From NCBI GenBank assembly GCA_964445815.1, contig CAYULW010000005.1, positions 124,001 to 188,000 on the forward strand: a DNA stretch of 64,000 nt, written 5' to 3'. The DNA comes from CAYULW01 sp964445815 (GTDB lineage: Bacteria > Bacteroidota > Bacteroidia > Flavobacteriales_E > Vicingaceae). How positions within the stretch are numbered: the stretch's first letter is position 1; each line of letters starts with the position of its first letter. Positions 35,601 to 44,229 of the stretch are shown one piece after another. The translations under genes and the position numbers were made by a program. Below the pieces are notes generated by a model. The model was not told the DNA's origin. It saw nothing but the letters and a program-made list of their open reading frames with translations, and searched no databases.

Positions 35601-36443
35601 TTTTATCGTGAGCAGCGCGATGAGATTCAGGTTGTTAGACTTGTGGGGGCGTATCCTGAAGATTATTTGACGTTTAGTAATCAAGATTTTGGAACCACTA
35701 AGGGATTCATTATTAATTATGATTTAAGAAGAACTAAGAACATCTCGCTCCGAATCAATTATACTCTGCAATTTGCAGAAGGTACAGGGTCAGGGTCTTT
35801 AAGTTCACTTAACCTTGTTAATTCCGGACAGCCGAATTTGAGAACAATCTTTCCATATAACTATGATCAAAGACATGCGATTACCACTACATTCGATTAC
35901 CGATATGGAAGCGGTAGAAGGTATGATGGGCCGAAAATCAACGGTAAAAACATATTGGAAAGAACAGGGCTTAATATTGTTGTAATTGCGGGTTCAGGAA
36001 CGCCGTATACGGCAAGATCTTTACCATCAAATAGTGAAAATATGTCTGGAGCTACAACGACGCAACCAGTAGTTGGTGACTTGAGTGGATCTCGTTTACC
36101 ATGGACAATTCGAATGGATGCTCGATTAGATAGAACAATTGATATTAAGTGGGGATCGGAAGAAAAGAATGGAAAAGCCTGGGAAGATGGCAAAAAGACT
36201 TCAACTCTAAACATTTACCTACAAGTTAGAAATGTATTAAATAGACAAAATATTCAAAGTGTATATGCTTATACGGGAAATGCGGATGACGATGGTTATT
36301 TATCGTCTTCATTGTTCCAAAATCAAATTGAAACACAGTTAAGTGAGCAATCATTTAGAGATCAATATGGGTTCCGTTTAGAGAACATGTATAATTACGA
36401 GCTCCCAAGAAGAATAAGAATTGGTTTTCAATTGACCTTTTAA
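32682..36443 (+). CDS. TonB-dependent outer-membrane receptor with carboxypeptidase-regulatory-like domain
   Basis: A 1253-residue outer-membrane transporter. Signal peptide MLRKLLSTIALGLGLVLLVQAQ; a carboxypeptidase-regulatory-like domain at about 25-105 (GKVLDSQTGEPVPFANVSL, DFDGKYTLKPVPPGSY); a plug domain at about 120-235 (VNSRGSRTGNNVTFVDGVKV, AIEEVSVKSGGLSAQYGDVTGSVTTITTRG); then a long barrel ending in RIGFQLTF with the C-terminal Phe. No SusD-type lipoprotein follows; the next two genes encode a T9SS-type surface protein and a PorV-like barrel, separated by 18 and 19 bases. The substrate is unknown. The cassette suggests a surface complex in which the receptor is paired with an exported partner. 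Confidence 0.9.
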   Translation: MLRKLLSTIALGLGLVLLVQAQTGQGTVKGKVLDSQTGEPVPFANVSLKNGSDLILGTTTDFDGKYTLKPVPPGSYNLEVSFVGYQTKQISGIIVNSDRITFQDFKLGKGINLDVVDVIAYKKPLFEKDQTTVDQTITREELQNMAVRTPGEIAKTAGNGTFSRDNGSNAVNSRGSRTGNNVTFVDGVKVIGTTNLPPSAIEEVSVKSGGLSAQYGDVTGSVTTITTRGAFKEYFGGLDYLTSGFKVSDDQVVGLDNYAYNAIDFSLGGPIITKKDENGKVIEAPLGFLMTAQYLNTVNPRPSAVQLYKPKDEVEDLIQTDPFFTDGVNPGVFKRAEFLTRDDFEEIDFQRNVRRRNLVANLKFDITLNDQSTLAVGGTFSSTRRNTDERTRFHSFQLYNYANNPLVSTDDIRGYIRYTQRFENAELEEGEEDNSLVKNAFFTIQADFSRFSQRDEDERHGDDFFKYGYIGQFDAVTAQSFAYSDNNGQGVELNDGNFYIGEFLTAFNAPIAYNYAPSDVNPVLSNYTSSFYQFRDQFPGFYTTRENVEGFGGLVNGSNIQGNIYNLWSAPGTPYNSYSKVDNDQYRLSGKGSADIGDHAITLGFEYEQRVNRNYGLTPLGLWQLGRGSVNSHISEIDSTNFSVTQVGSNPRVSFERQYVGSSRTYFAYNMRQALGLPVDGTDFIDFDSYDIDTYKIDYFAADQLINPANNVNLQYRGYDYLGNRQTSVPSLDDFFNETNELGFKTRPIAPYQPIYIAGYLEDKFAFEDLIFRLGVRMDRFDANQPVLKDQYSFFPTRNADYARSQGASVPSNIGGDYVVYVSDIENPSAENVIGYRDPETNTFYNASGEELNSSAALEGGSGIAPWLEDPSARSLTTDMSSASFKDYEPQYTFMPRISFSFPISDEATFFANYDILTQRPTGNVALDPIDIIYIQNHSRRLNNPELKPTKTISYELGFKQKLSSSSALTLSSFYREQRDEIQVVRLVGAYPEDYLTFSNQDFGTTKGFIINYDLRRTKNISLRINYTLQFAEGTGSGSLSSLNLVNSGQPNLRTIFPYNYDQRHAITTTFDYRYGSGRRYDGPKINGKNILERTGLNIVVIAGSGTPYTARSLPSNSENMSGATTTQPVVGDLSGSRLPWTIRMDARLDRTIDIKWGSEEKNGKAWEDGKKTSTLNIYLQVRNVLNRQNIQSVYAYTGNADDDGYLSSSLFQNQIETQLSEQSFRDQYGFRLENMYNYELPRRIRIGFQLTF

Positions 36444-36461
36444 GAAGAAATAGTAGAAGTT

Positions 36462-39400
36462 ATGAAAAGAGGAAATAGAATATTTAATGTATCGGTTTTA
36501 TTATTACTCACTAGTGTCCTTTTTGCAAAAGGACCGGAGGTAGATCCGACTGATAAACCTGTAAATAAACCAAGTTTAGCTGCGGGGTGTGTGCCAGCGG
36601 TTAAAATTGTTTATCTTGAATTTAATAATGTTAGGACTCGTGTTGAGACAGGAGGACTTTGGTGGCAAGATAGACCAAACGGTGTTGCTGATTATGAGGT
36701 GCCAAAAGGGTCTAATTCTTTTGCTATATATGCCGGTGGACTGTGGATGGCAGGAACGGATGTGAACGGACAATTAAAAGCAGCAGCTAGTTTGTTTGGA
36801 AACGGAGGAGTGGATTACTGGACAGGTCCTTTAGATGATGATGGAACAGCAGAAATTAACGAAGAGACGTGCCGACTATATGATCGATTCTTTGAAACCA
36901 ATAGACAAGATATTCAGGAGTTTGTTTTATACAATCAAGTAAAAGATAATGTAGACTTGTTGAATAAAAACTTTCCGGAGGGGTATACTGTCCCACAATC
37001 GATTAAGGATTGGCCTGGGAATAGTGCTCCTAATACAAAGCAGGACTTTAATCTAGCTCCCTTCGTTGATATGAACGATGACGGCTTATACGATTGGGAG
37101 GATGGAGATTATCCTTTTTACGATATTCCCGGTGCTCCGAAAGGAAACAAAGTTGTGCTTCCCAATGGAACAATAGATTGTCGTGCACCTCGTGCATCGC
37201 GAAGCGAATCAAGTACACGCCCTTTGTTTGGAGATAAAAACTATTGGTGGATTTTTAACGATAAAGGGAATCTGCATACGGAGACAAATGCTCCATCAAT
37301 AGGAATGGAAATTCACGCTCAGGCTTTTGCATTTGCGACCAATGATGCCGTAAATGACATGACCTTTTATAATTTTGAGCTGATCAATCGATCAACTTTT
37401 ACCTTAACTGATACTTATTTTGCCAGTTACGTAGATCCGGACTTAGGGAATTCTTCTGATGATTATGTCGGTTGTGATGTAGCTAGGGGCTTAGGATATT
37501 GCTATAATGGTGATGACTTTGATGAGAGTGTTAGAGGGCAAACTGGTTATGGATCGACACCGGCTGTGATTGGAATTGATTTCTTCGAAGGCCCTTATCA
37601 AGATGCTGATAGCATAGATAATCAGGTTGGTATTTTAGATGGTGAGGCACTAAATGGTTTAGGGTATAGTGACTCTATTATTGATAACGAACGTTTTGGA
37701 ATGAGACGATTTGTTTATTATAATATTGGTTCCGGGCAAAATGGAGACCCTTCCTTAGCTATACACTATTATAATTACATGAGAGGAATATGGCAGAACG
37801 GTCAATCTATGCTTCACGGAGGTAATGGTTTAAATAGTGCCGGAGTTGAGCAAATCCCTACGGCTTTTATGTTTCCGGGAGATAGCGACCCTTTGCATTG
37901 GGGAACGACTTTTAACAATGTGACCACAGTTCCAAACAATTTGAATTGGACGGAAGATAACCCAGGTGGAGGCCAAACTGCTAATCCTCCTGGTGATAGA
38001 AGATTTTTGCAATCGGCTGGGCCATTTACCCTAGAACCCGGGAATGTTAATGATATTACGGTAGGAGTTGTTTTTGCTCAAGCAGAAACGGGAGGAAGAC
38101 TGGAGTCTGTCGCAAAGATTTTTACAGCTGATGATAAGGCGCAGTCTTTATTTGATAATTGTTTTCAGGTACTTAATGGGCCAGATGCTCCATTATTAAC
38201 AATTCAAGAGTTAGATCAAGAATTAATCTTGTACTTGGATAATGTAGGCTTATCAAATAACGTTGATGAAAAATACACTGAATTTGATCCTAATATTATC
38301 ACACCGGATACCATTAGACAGATACTGGGACGTGACTATGATGCACAATATAAATTCCAAGGGTATCAAATTTTTCAAGTTAAGGATAATGATATTTCTG
38401 TCTCTGAGTTGTATAACCCTGAGGTCTCTAGGTTAGCTTTTCAGGTTGATATTAGTGATAATGTAAGTAGAATTGTAAATTATACATTTGATGATGAGTT
38501 GGGGGCAAATGTGCCACAAGTTATGGTGGATGGAGCAAATGAAGGAATTGCACATAGTTTCAGAGTTACTGAAGATCTTTTCGCCTCTGGCGATAGGAAT
38601 CTGGTTAATTTTAAGACTTATTACTACATTGCAATAGCTTATGGTTATAACAACTATAAAACTTATCTGCAAGATGTTGCTCCTGATTTGAGCAATGTAC
38701 TTGCTCCGGCTTCTGATGGTCAGAAGTTACCTTATATATCGAGTCGAAGAGGTCCATCGGGGGGCGGTATTGAATCTGTTTCTGCTATACCTCATGTCAA
38801 TAAACCACAGGAAGGAGGAACAATTATTAATTCATCATATGGAGATTTGATTGGAATCACTCGCTTGCAAGGAAGAGGAAATGGTGGTAATGCGGTTAGT
38901 TTAACGGATGCTACAATCAATAGACTAATGGAAGAAAAAGCTTGGGAGACAAATATCCCTACTGTTGAGTTGGATTATAAGTTAGGTTTAGGACCAATAA
39001 ACGTTAAAGTGATTGATCCTTTAAACATGATAGATGGGAATTTTATCTTGAAGTTTATTGATGAAGACCAAGGAGGAACATCAGTCGTTACCGATACCTG
39101 TGAGTGGTTTGTTGTAAATGTTGGTGGAGGTCCAGATGGATCCAATGATACGGTTTTTTCTGATAGAACAATTTCAACATTGAATGAACAACTTATTCCA
39201 AGATGGGGAATTTCAATAAATATTGGACAAGGACTTTATCCGGGAATATATAATTCAGATAATGAACCAATACATCCAACAAATGGCTATTTAGGCTCTA
39301 TACTTGAATACAAAGATCCTACAAGAGCATGGGCAAATGGAATTACAGATTTGGACAATCAAAGCACTCAAGATTGGATTTTATCAGGTAGTGTTGATGG

Positions 39401-40688
39401 TGATCGAAGAAACAGTACTTCTGACTTTATTGATTTTAATTCAGACTTTGAAAATATACTTGGGGGTTCAGTTGCTCCATATGGACTTGTGGCTTACGGT
39501 ATAGGATCAGCTCAGAATGTTGCGCTGAATAGACCGGGAGTAGGATTTATTTCAGGCAACTATGCTAAATTGGAATACTTAAATTCGGTCGCTCTTATTC
39601 TCACTAAAGACAAATCTAAATGGACTAGATGTCCTGTTGTGGAAATGCAAGAAGAGCCATCTAAAGCATTAAATGGTGATGACAAGTATGACGTAAGGAC
39701 AATGCCTTCTGTAGACAAGGAAGGAAATCCTTGGGTTCCAGGAACACCAACAGATTTGAATGATCCAGAGAGTTCAACTTATATTGACTCTGTTGGAATG
39801 GGATGGTTCCCCGGCTATGCAATTAATCAGGAAACGGGAGAACGAATGAATATTGCATTTGGTGAGGATAGTTGGTATGGTGTCGACAATGGTGCGGATA
39901 TGGTTTGGAATCCAACATCAACGATAATTTCAGGAGTTGGTACGACAAATCCTGTATGGGGAGGTAAGCATGTGGTTTATGTCTTTAGAAAGAGCTTGCC
40001 TTATGAAGAGCATATAATAGCTTTCCCTCCAAGTTTCAGACCTCAATTTTCTATGAATGCTTACGATGGAGGTAAAAAATTGATTGGTATGTTAAGGGGA
40101 GGATTAAGAGACTATGCATGGGGAGCATGCAGTTGGGTTGTAATGCCTGTATTGGCTTCCGGGCAAGAATTGTTAGCTACGGATGTTAGAATAGATGTTC
40201 AAGTATCTCGCCCATTTGATACTTTAAGGACAGATGTTACGGATACAACAATGATTTCTGGGCAAGTAAGAATTGACTCCAGTAAAGAGAACGACGGGCG
40301 ACCGGTATATGCGTTTAAAACAGATGGTTTTGCTGTTAGGAAAGGAGTAACCCAAGTTGTAAAGGACGAATTAGATAGAATTAATGTGGTTCCCAATCCA
40401 TATTATGCGATATCTGAATACGAAGAGTCAGCGGTAGATAACTTAATTAAAATTACAAACTTGCCTGAAATTTGTACAATTAGAATATATAACATGTCAG
40501 GAACACTGATTAGAACTTTCAATAAGGGAGGATTTTCACCAAGTTATCTCGATTGGGATTTAAAGAATGAAGTCGGTATCCCGATTTCCAGTGGAGTCTA
40601 TATTATCCACGTCAATGTTCCAGATGTGGGTGAAAAGGTCATTAAGTGGTTTGGTGTAATGCGACCAGTGGATTTAAACAATTTCTAA
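36462..40688 (+). CDS. large T9SS-type surface protein (1408 residues)
   Basis: An exported protein with signal peptide MKRGNRIFNVSVLLLLTSVLFAKG. Residues ~90-540 contain acidic, aromatic blocks I do not assign to a named family: IYAGGLWMAG, NLAPFVDMNDDGLYDWEDGDYP (calcium-loop-like), DPDLGNSSDDYVGCD, YNIGSGQNGDPSLAIHYYNYM and NPPGDRRFL. The same blocks occur in the same order in the gene at the right edge of the window. The last ~95 residues (VVPNPYYAISEYE, IRIYNMSGTLIRTFN, ISSGVYIIHV) form a FlgD/type A sorting-like domain, implying T9SS export. It is flanked by a TonB-dependent receptor and a PorV-like protein and may be anchored or assembled with them. Confidence 0.8.
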   Translation: MKRGNRIFNVSVLLLLTSVLFAKGPEVDPTDKPVNKPSLAAGCVPAVKIVYLEFNNVRTRVETGGLWWQDRPNGVADYEVPKGSNSFAIYAGGLWMAGTDVNGQLKAAASLFGNGGVDYWTGPLDDDGTAEINEETCRLYDRFFETNRQDIQEFVLYNQVKDNVDLLNKNFPEGYTVPQSIKDWPGNSAPNTKQDFNLAPFVDMNDDGLYDWEDGDYPFYDIPGAPKGNKVVLPNGTIDCRAPRASRSESSTRPLFGDKNYWWIFNDKGNLHTETNAPSIGMEIHAQAFAFATNDAVNDMTFYNFELINRSTFTLTDTYFASYVDPDLGNSSDDYVGCDVARGLGYCYNGDDFDESVRGQTGYGSTPAVIGIDFFEGPYQDADSIDNQVGILDGEALNGLGYSDSIIDNERFGMRRFVYYNIGSGQNGDPSLAIHYYNYMRGIWQNGQSMLHGGNGLNSAGVEQIPTAFMFPGDSDPLHWGTTFNNVTTVPNNLNWTEDNPGGGQTANPPGDRRFLQSAGPFTLEPGNVNDITVGVVFAQAETGGRLESVAKIFTADDKAQSLFDNCFQVLNGPDAPLLTIQELDQELILYLDNVGLSNNVDEKYTEFDPNIITPDTIRQILGRDYDAQYKFQGYQIFQVKDNDISVSELYNPEVSRLAFQVDISDNVSRIVNYTFDDELGANVPQVMVDGANEGIAHSFRVTEDLFASGDRNLVNFKTYYYIAIAYGYNNYKTYLQDVAPDLSNVLAPASDGQKLPYISSRRGPSGGGIESVSAIPHVNKPQEGGTIINSSYGDLIGITRLQGRGNGGNAVSLTDATINRLMEEKAWETNIPTVELDYKLGLGPINVKVIDPLNMIDGNFILKFIDEDQGGTSVVTDTCEWFVVNVGGGPDGSNDTVFSDRTISTLNEQLIPRWGISINIGQGLYPGIYNSDNEPIHPTNGYLGSILEYKDPTRAWANGITDLDNQSTQDWILSGSVDGDRRNSTSDFIDFNSDFENILGGSVAPYGLVAYGIGSAQNVALNRPGVGFISGNYAKLEYLNSVALILTKDKSKWTRCPVVEMQEEPSKALNGDDKYDVRTMPSVDKEGNPWVPGTPTDLNDPESSTYIDSVGMGWFPGYAINQETGERMNIAFGEDSWYGVDNGADMVWNPTSTIISGVGTTNPVWGGKHVVYVFRKSLPYEEHIIAFPPSFRPQFSMNAYDGGKKLIGMLRGGLRDYAWGACSWVVMPVLASGQELLATDVRIDVQVSRPFDTLRTDVTDTTMISGQVRIDSSKENDGRPVYAFKTDGFAVRKGVTQVVKDELDRINVVPNPYYAISEYEESAVDNLIKITNLPEICTIRIYNMSGTLIRTFNKGGFSPSYLDWDLKNEVGIPISSGVYIIHVNVPDVGEKVIKWFGVMRPVDLNNF

Positions 40689-40707
40689 AATTTATTACCT
40701 GAAGAAA

Positions 40708-41766
40708 ATGAAGAAGTTAACATTATTATTAGGAATTTTTTGTGTAGCGAGTGTTTTGTATGCGGGTAATGAAGATCGTGCAGGAGAGGCCGGAGCATCT
40801 GAATTATTGATAAACCCATGGGGAAGATCTTCCGGATGGGGAGGAGCAAATACAGCAAGTGCAAGAGGAATAGAGGCCATGCATTTGAATGTGGCTGGTT
40901 TGGCATATACCGAAAACATGGAATTAAATTTTACATATACAGATTGGTTAGGTGGCACTGATATTAACATCAATGCCTTTGGTTTTGCAAAACGCATGGG
41001 AGAGTCCGGTGGTGTTTTGGGCTTAAGCATGATGTCTATGAGTTTCGGAGAGTTTGATGTCACAACGACCGGCAATCCGGATGGAGGTCTTGGAACATTT
41101 AGGCCAAACTACCTCAATATTGGAGCTGCGTATTCGAAAAACTTTTCAAACACAATTAGTGGTGGAATAGTAGTTAAATTAATCAATCAATCCATCTCTA
41201 ATGTTAATGCAAGTGGCGTTGCAATTGATGCGGGAGTTAATTATGTGACGGGAGAAAATGATAACCTAAAGTTCGGTATTGCTCTGCGAAATGTTGGCCC
41301 AACAATGCGTTATACAGGTAACGGCTTATCAACTCGTACCCAGGTTTTAAATGACGATAAGGATTTGACTGTTAGCCAACGTTCAAATGACTTTGAATTG
41401 CCTTCTTTGGTGAATATTGGATTGTCTTATGATTTTTATTTAATGGCAGACTCTACTGAGTCTGTTTCACAGCATAGATTAACGACTGCTGGAACATTTA
41501 CTTCTAATTCATTTACTTCAGATCAAATGCGAATTGGTTTGGAATATGCCTTCAAAGAAATGTTTATGTTAAGAGGAGGCTACGTATATGAAAATGACGT
41601 GTTTGATGAAGAAGAGACTAGAACAGCATCAGCAGGGCCCTCTTTTGGAGCAACTATTGAAGTTCCCGTTGGAAAGAGCGGTACTACATTTGGTATTGAC
41701 TATTCTTATCGGGCGACAAGAACATTCAACGGGACAAATGCAATAGGGGTGAAGTTGACATTTTAA
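40708..41766 (+). CDS. PorV/PorQ-family outer-membrane protein
   Basis: A 352-residue outer-membrane barrel with signal peptide MKKLTLLLGIFCVASVLYA. It belongs to the FadL-like PorV/PorQ family by AGEAGASELLINPWGRSSGWGGANTA, AMHLNVAGLAY and regular beta strands ending GVKLTF with a C-terminal Phe. PorV escorts T9SS cargo from the translocon to the attachment complex; PorQ has a related role. This copy is not in a T9SS core cluster but directly follows a T9SS-type cargo, so it may be a dedicated partner. It is the last gene of the cassette; a terminator follows. Confidence 0.85.
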   Translation: MKKLTLLLGIFCVASVLYAGNEDRAGEAGASELLINPWGRSSGWGGANTASARGIEAMHLNVAGLAYTENMELNFTYTDWLGGTDININAFGFAKRMGESGGVLGLSMMSMSFGEFDVTTTGNPDGGLGTFRPNYLNIGAAYSKNFSNTISGGIVVKLINQSISNVNASGVAIDAGVNYVTGENDNLKFGIALRNVGPTMRYTGNGLSTRTQVLNDDKDLTVSQRSNDFELPSLVNIGLSYDFYLMADSTESVSQHRLTTAGTFTSNSFTSDQMRIGLEYAFKEMFMLRGGYVYENDVFDEEETRTASAGPSFGATIEVPVGKSGTTFGIDYSYRATRTFNGTNAIGVKLTF

Positions 41767-41779
41767 AAAAATTAATACA

Positions 41780-41787
41780 TACATTTG
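41780..41787 (+). promoter_or_regulatory. possible -7 box for greA
   Basis: TACATTTGC matches TAnnTTTG. A TTG lies at 41755-41757 inside the end of the PorV-like gene, 22 bases upstream. The hairpin at 41792 would then lie in the greA leader. Confidence 0.4.
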
Positions 41788-41791
41788 CAGA

Positions 41792-41819
41792 AGAGAATCT
41801 CGGAAGAGGTTCTCTTTTT
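41792..41819 (+). terminator. rho-independent terminator after the PorV-like gene
   Basis: Stem AGAGAATC / GGTTCTCT (one T-G wobble) with an eight-base loop, followed by TTTTT, 25 bases past the stop of the PorV-like gene. Confidence 0.75.
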
Positions 41820-41850
41820 GTTTCACTATAGTACACAAGCTTATTGATTT

Positions 41851-42324
41851 ATGTCGCAGGTTAGTTATTTCACAGAAGAAGGATTACAAAAAATAAAGGA
41901 CGAGTTAAAGCAATTAAAAACGGTAGAGCGTCCGAGTATCTCTCAACAAATTGCAGAAGCAAGAGATAAAGGTGATTTATCGGAGAATGCCGAATATGAT
42001 GCTGCAAAAGAAGCTCAGGGTTTGCTTGAGATGAAAATCTCAAAACTGGAGACACTTATTGCAAATGCCAGAGTGGTTGATGAGTCAGAGCTAGACACTT
42101 CAAAAGTCCTGATTCTCTCTAAAGTTAGGATTCGGAATATGGCCAATAATGCAGAGATGGAGTACACAATAGTTTCTGAAAAAGAAGCCGATATGAAAGC
42201 AAAGAAAATTTCTGTGGATTCGCCAATTGCAAAAGGCTTATTGGGTAAGAAAGTTGGTGAGATTGCCGAAGTTAAGGTGCCTTCGGGTGTGATGAAGTTT
42301 GAGATCGTAAACATTAGCCGCTAA
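41851..42324 (+). CDS. greA: transcription elongation factor GreA
   Basis: Binds stalled RNA polymerase and stimulates cleavage of backtracked RNA. It has 157 residues, the standard length. The N-terminal coiled coil has YFTEEGLQKIKDELKQLK and the tip acidic pair region ARDKGDLSENAEYDAAKEAQ. The C-terminal FKBP-like domain has DSPIAKGLLGKKVGE. GreA is preferred over GreB on these motifs. Its stop overlaps the HIT gene start by one base (TAATG), so the two form an operon. Confidence 0.96.
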   Translation: MSQVSYFTEEGLQKIKDELKQLKTVERPSISQQIAEARDKGDLSENAEYDAAKEAQGLLEMKISKLETLIANARVVDESELDTSKVLILSKVRIRNMANNAEMEYTIVSEKEADMKAKKISVDSPIAKGLLGKKVGEIAEVKVPSGVMKFEIVNISR

Positions 42325-42707
42325 TGCCATCTATATTTTCCAGAATCGTTTCGGGTGAATTGCCTTGTTATAAAGTCGCTGAGGATGAAAAGCACCTTGC
42401 ATTTTTAGATATCCAGCCTTTGGCAAAAGGGCATACTTTGGTTATTCCAAAAAAGGAGGTTGATTACATCTTTGACTTAGACGATGAAGCACTCAAAGCA
42501 TTAATGGTATTTGCAAAAAAAGTGGCCTTAAAACTGGATAAGGCAATAACATGTGAGCGAATAGGTGTTGCAGTCATCGGATTAGAAGTGCCCCATACTC
42601 ATGTACACCTTGTTCCATTAAATTCGGTATCTGATATTGACTTCTCTAGACCGAAGTTAAAATTGAAGCGCGAAGAGTTTGAAGAAATTCTTCATAAATT
42701 AAGTTAA
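42324..42707 (+). CDS. HIT-family nucleotide hydrolase/transferase
   Basis: A 127-residue histidine-triad protein of the Hint/HinT branch, typically hydrolysing nucleoside phosphoramidates or adenylates. It begins with IFSRIVSGELPCYKVAEDE. The triad HTHVHLVP near residues 93-100 is intact. It overlaps greA by one base and shares four bases with the end of ruvC on the other strand. The natural substrate is unknown. Confidence 0.92.
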   Translation: MPSIFSRIVSGELPCYKVAEDEKHLAFLDIQPLAKGHTLVIPKKEVDYIFDLDDEALKALMVFAKKVALKLDKAITCERIGVAVIGLEVPHTHVHLVPLNSVSDIDFSRPKLKLKREEFEEILHKLS

Positions 42708-43270
42708 GCTTTCCTATCCGGATTTGCTTTTAGAAAACTTTCCCAATTAGAATAGTTCTTAGTTGCTGAACCAAGTTTGCCTTGAAAATGATGACAAACT
42801 GCAACGGCTAAACCATCTGAAGCATCTAAATATTTAGGACTCTCTTCGTAAGGAACGATCATTTTGAGCATTGCTCCAACTTGCTCTTTTGAAGCAGCTC
42901 CACGTCCGGTAATTGATTTCTTTATTTTTTTAGGCATGTATTCAAAAACGGGAATTTCTTTTGTCAGAGCTGCAGCCATTGCAACTCCTTGAGCTCTTCC
43001 TAATTTGAGCATGGATTGAACATTTTTACCATAAAAAGGAGCTTCAATGGCGAACTCATCTACTTTGAACTCATCAATTATGGATAGGGTTCTCTCAAAG
43101 ATTTTTTTCAGCCTTAAGGAGTGATCGCCTAACTTTGTCAGGTGAATGGCTCCCATAGCCAATAAAGAGATATTTTTGTTTTTAATTAGAATAACTCCGT
43201 ACCCCATTATATTAGTACCGGGATCTATTCCCAGAATAATTTTTTCCCGCTGTTTAATTGATTGAGTCAT
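42704..43270 (-). CDS. ruvC: Holliday junction resolvase RuvC
   Basis: Endonuclease that cuts Holliday junctions in the RuvABC pathway. It has 188 residues from ATG 43270; the frame opens at a TTG (43282) four codons earlier. Acidic catalytic residues are seen in LGIDPGTN, IEAPFYGKN and DASDGLAVAVCHH, and GRAQGVAMAAA is also typical. The start overlaps the start region of the divergent membrane-protein gene, so the two promoters must lie inside each other's coding sequence or leader. Stop codons interlock with the HIT gene. Confidence 0.95.
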   Translation of the reverse strand: MTQSIKQREKIILGIDPGTNIMGYGVILIKNKNISLLAMGAIHLTKLGDHSLRLKKIFERTLSIIDEFKVDEFAIEAPFYGKNVQSMLKLGRAQGVAMAAALTKEIPVFEYMPKKIKKSITGRGAASKEQVGAMLKMIVPYEESPKYLDASDGLAVAVCHHFQGKLGSATKNYSNWESFLKANPDRKA

Positions 43271-44223
43271 TGAATAAAACAAAGCTATATAAATTCGCTA
43301 ACATCACTATAAGCCTTACCATTGCTTTTCTTGCAATTTATTTTTTATACAATGCGCTTCATGAGCAAGTAACAGAAATTGAGATTGAATCAGTTCTTGT
43401 CAAATTAATACATGGTCTCGACTATTTGGTCTTAGTGTTTTTATTGATGATAGTTAATTGGTTGGTGGAAACAAAAAAATGGTACTCTCAAGTAAAATAC
43501 AGCCAATACCTAAAACCTAAGGAGAGAATCATTTCAATTCTACTGGGTGTTACTGCTAGTTTAATAACGCCATATCGGGTTGGTGATATAGGTGCTCGTT
43601 TGGCATTAATTCAACCTGAAAATAGAAGACAGGTGCTTTACTTTAATTCTTTTTTAGCAGGCTCTCAGTTTTTAGTAAGCATGATCTTTGGTTTTGGGTC
43701 TCTCATGTTCTATGACGAGTGGCAGTTACTTTTTGGGCTTCAACTTCGGCCCTATAGCACTTGGTTAATTGCATTGCTATTGCCTCTGATGGGGATTCTA
43801 TATTTTAGGAGTCAGGCAGTTGGAACCTTATTTAAATGGGGTGGGAAGAGTAAGATGACTCTTGTTAAGATCAGCCTGAAAGATCGACTTGTCACACTTT
43901 GCTATAGTGTGTTGAGATACATTATTTTTTGTGTTCAATTTTACTTATTGTTTCAGGTCATGGATATTCAAGCGTCGTTTTACATTGCTTTTAATATTTT
44001 ATCACTAATCTTTTTGGTAAAGACCATAATTCCAAGCTCTTTTATCAGTGAGGTAGCAATACGGGTTTCCCTAACCTATTTTGTTTTTGGATTATTTGAT
44101 TTGAATGGAATAGATGGCATTGTTGTGAGCTTTTTGTTGTGGTTTATTAATTTAATCATCCCTGCGTTAATAGGTTCTTTATTAATGTTCAAAATAAAGT
44201 GGCTAAGGTTAAATGATATATAA
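43258..44223 (+). CDS. polytopic membrane protein, UPF0104/LPG-synthase TM family, TTG start
   Basis: A 321-residue protein with about eight hydrophobic segments, resembling the transmembrane region of lysylphosphatidylglycerol synthase (MprF flippase part, UPF0104). TPYRVGDIGARLAL and SFISEVAIRVSL fit the family's loops. No ATG exists near the N-terminus; TTG at 43258 or 43270 must be used, both inside or touching the ruvC start. It is followed after six bases by a GT2 glycosyltransferase, which suggests a role in moving or decorating a glycolipid. The catalytic aminoacyl-transferase domain of MprF is absent. Confidence 0.78.
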   Translation: MIESLNKTKLYKFANITISLTIAFLAIYFLYNALHEQVTEIEIESVLVKLIHGLDYLVLVFLLMIVNWLVETKKWYSQVKYSQYLKPKERIISILLGVTASLITPYRVGDIGARLALIQPENRRQVLYFNSFLAGSQFLVSMIFGFGSLMFYDEWQLLFGLQLRPYSTWLIALLLPLMGILYFRSQAVGTLFKWGGKSKMTLVKISLKDRLVTLCYSVLRYIIFCVQFYLLFQVMDIQASFYIAFNILSLIFLVKTIIPSSFISEVAIRVSLTYFVFGLFDLNGIDGIVVSFLLWFINLIIPALIGSLLMFKIKWLRLNDI

Positions 44224-44229
44224 GAAAAT

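Noticed and set aside
40695..41075. 126-codon open frame on the minus strand
   Set aside because: It lies opposite the signal peptide and first strands of the PorV-like gene and shows no protein features.
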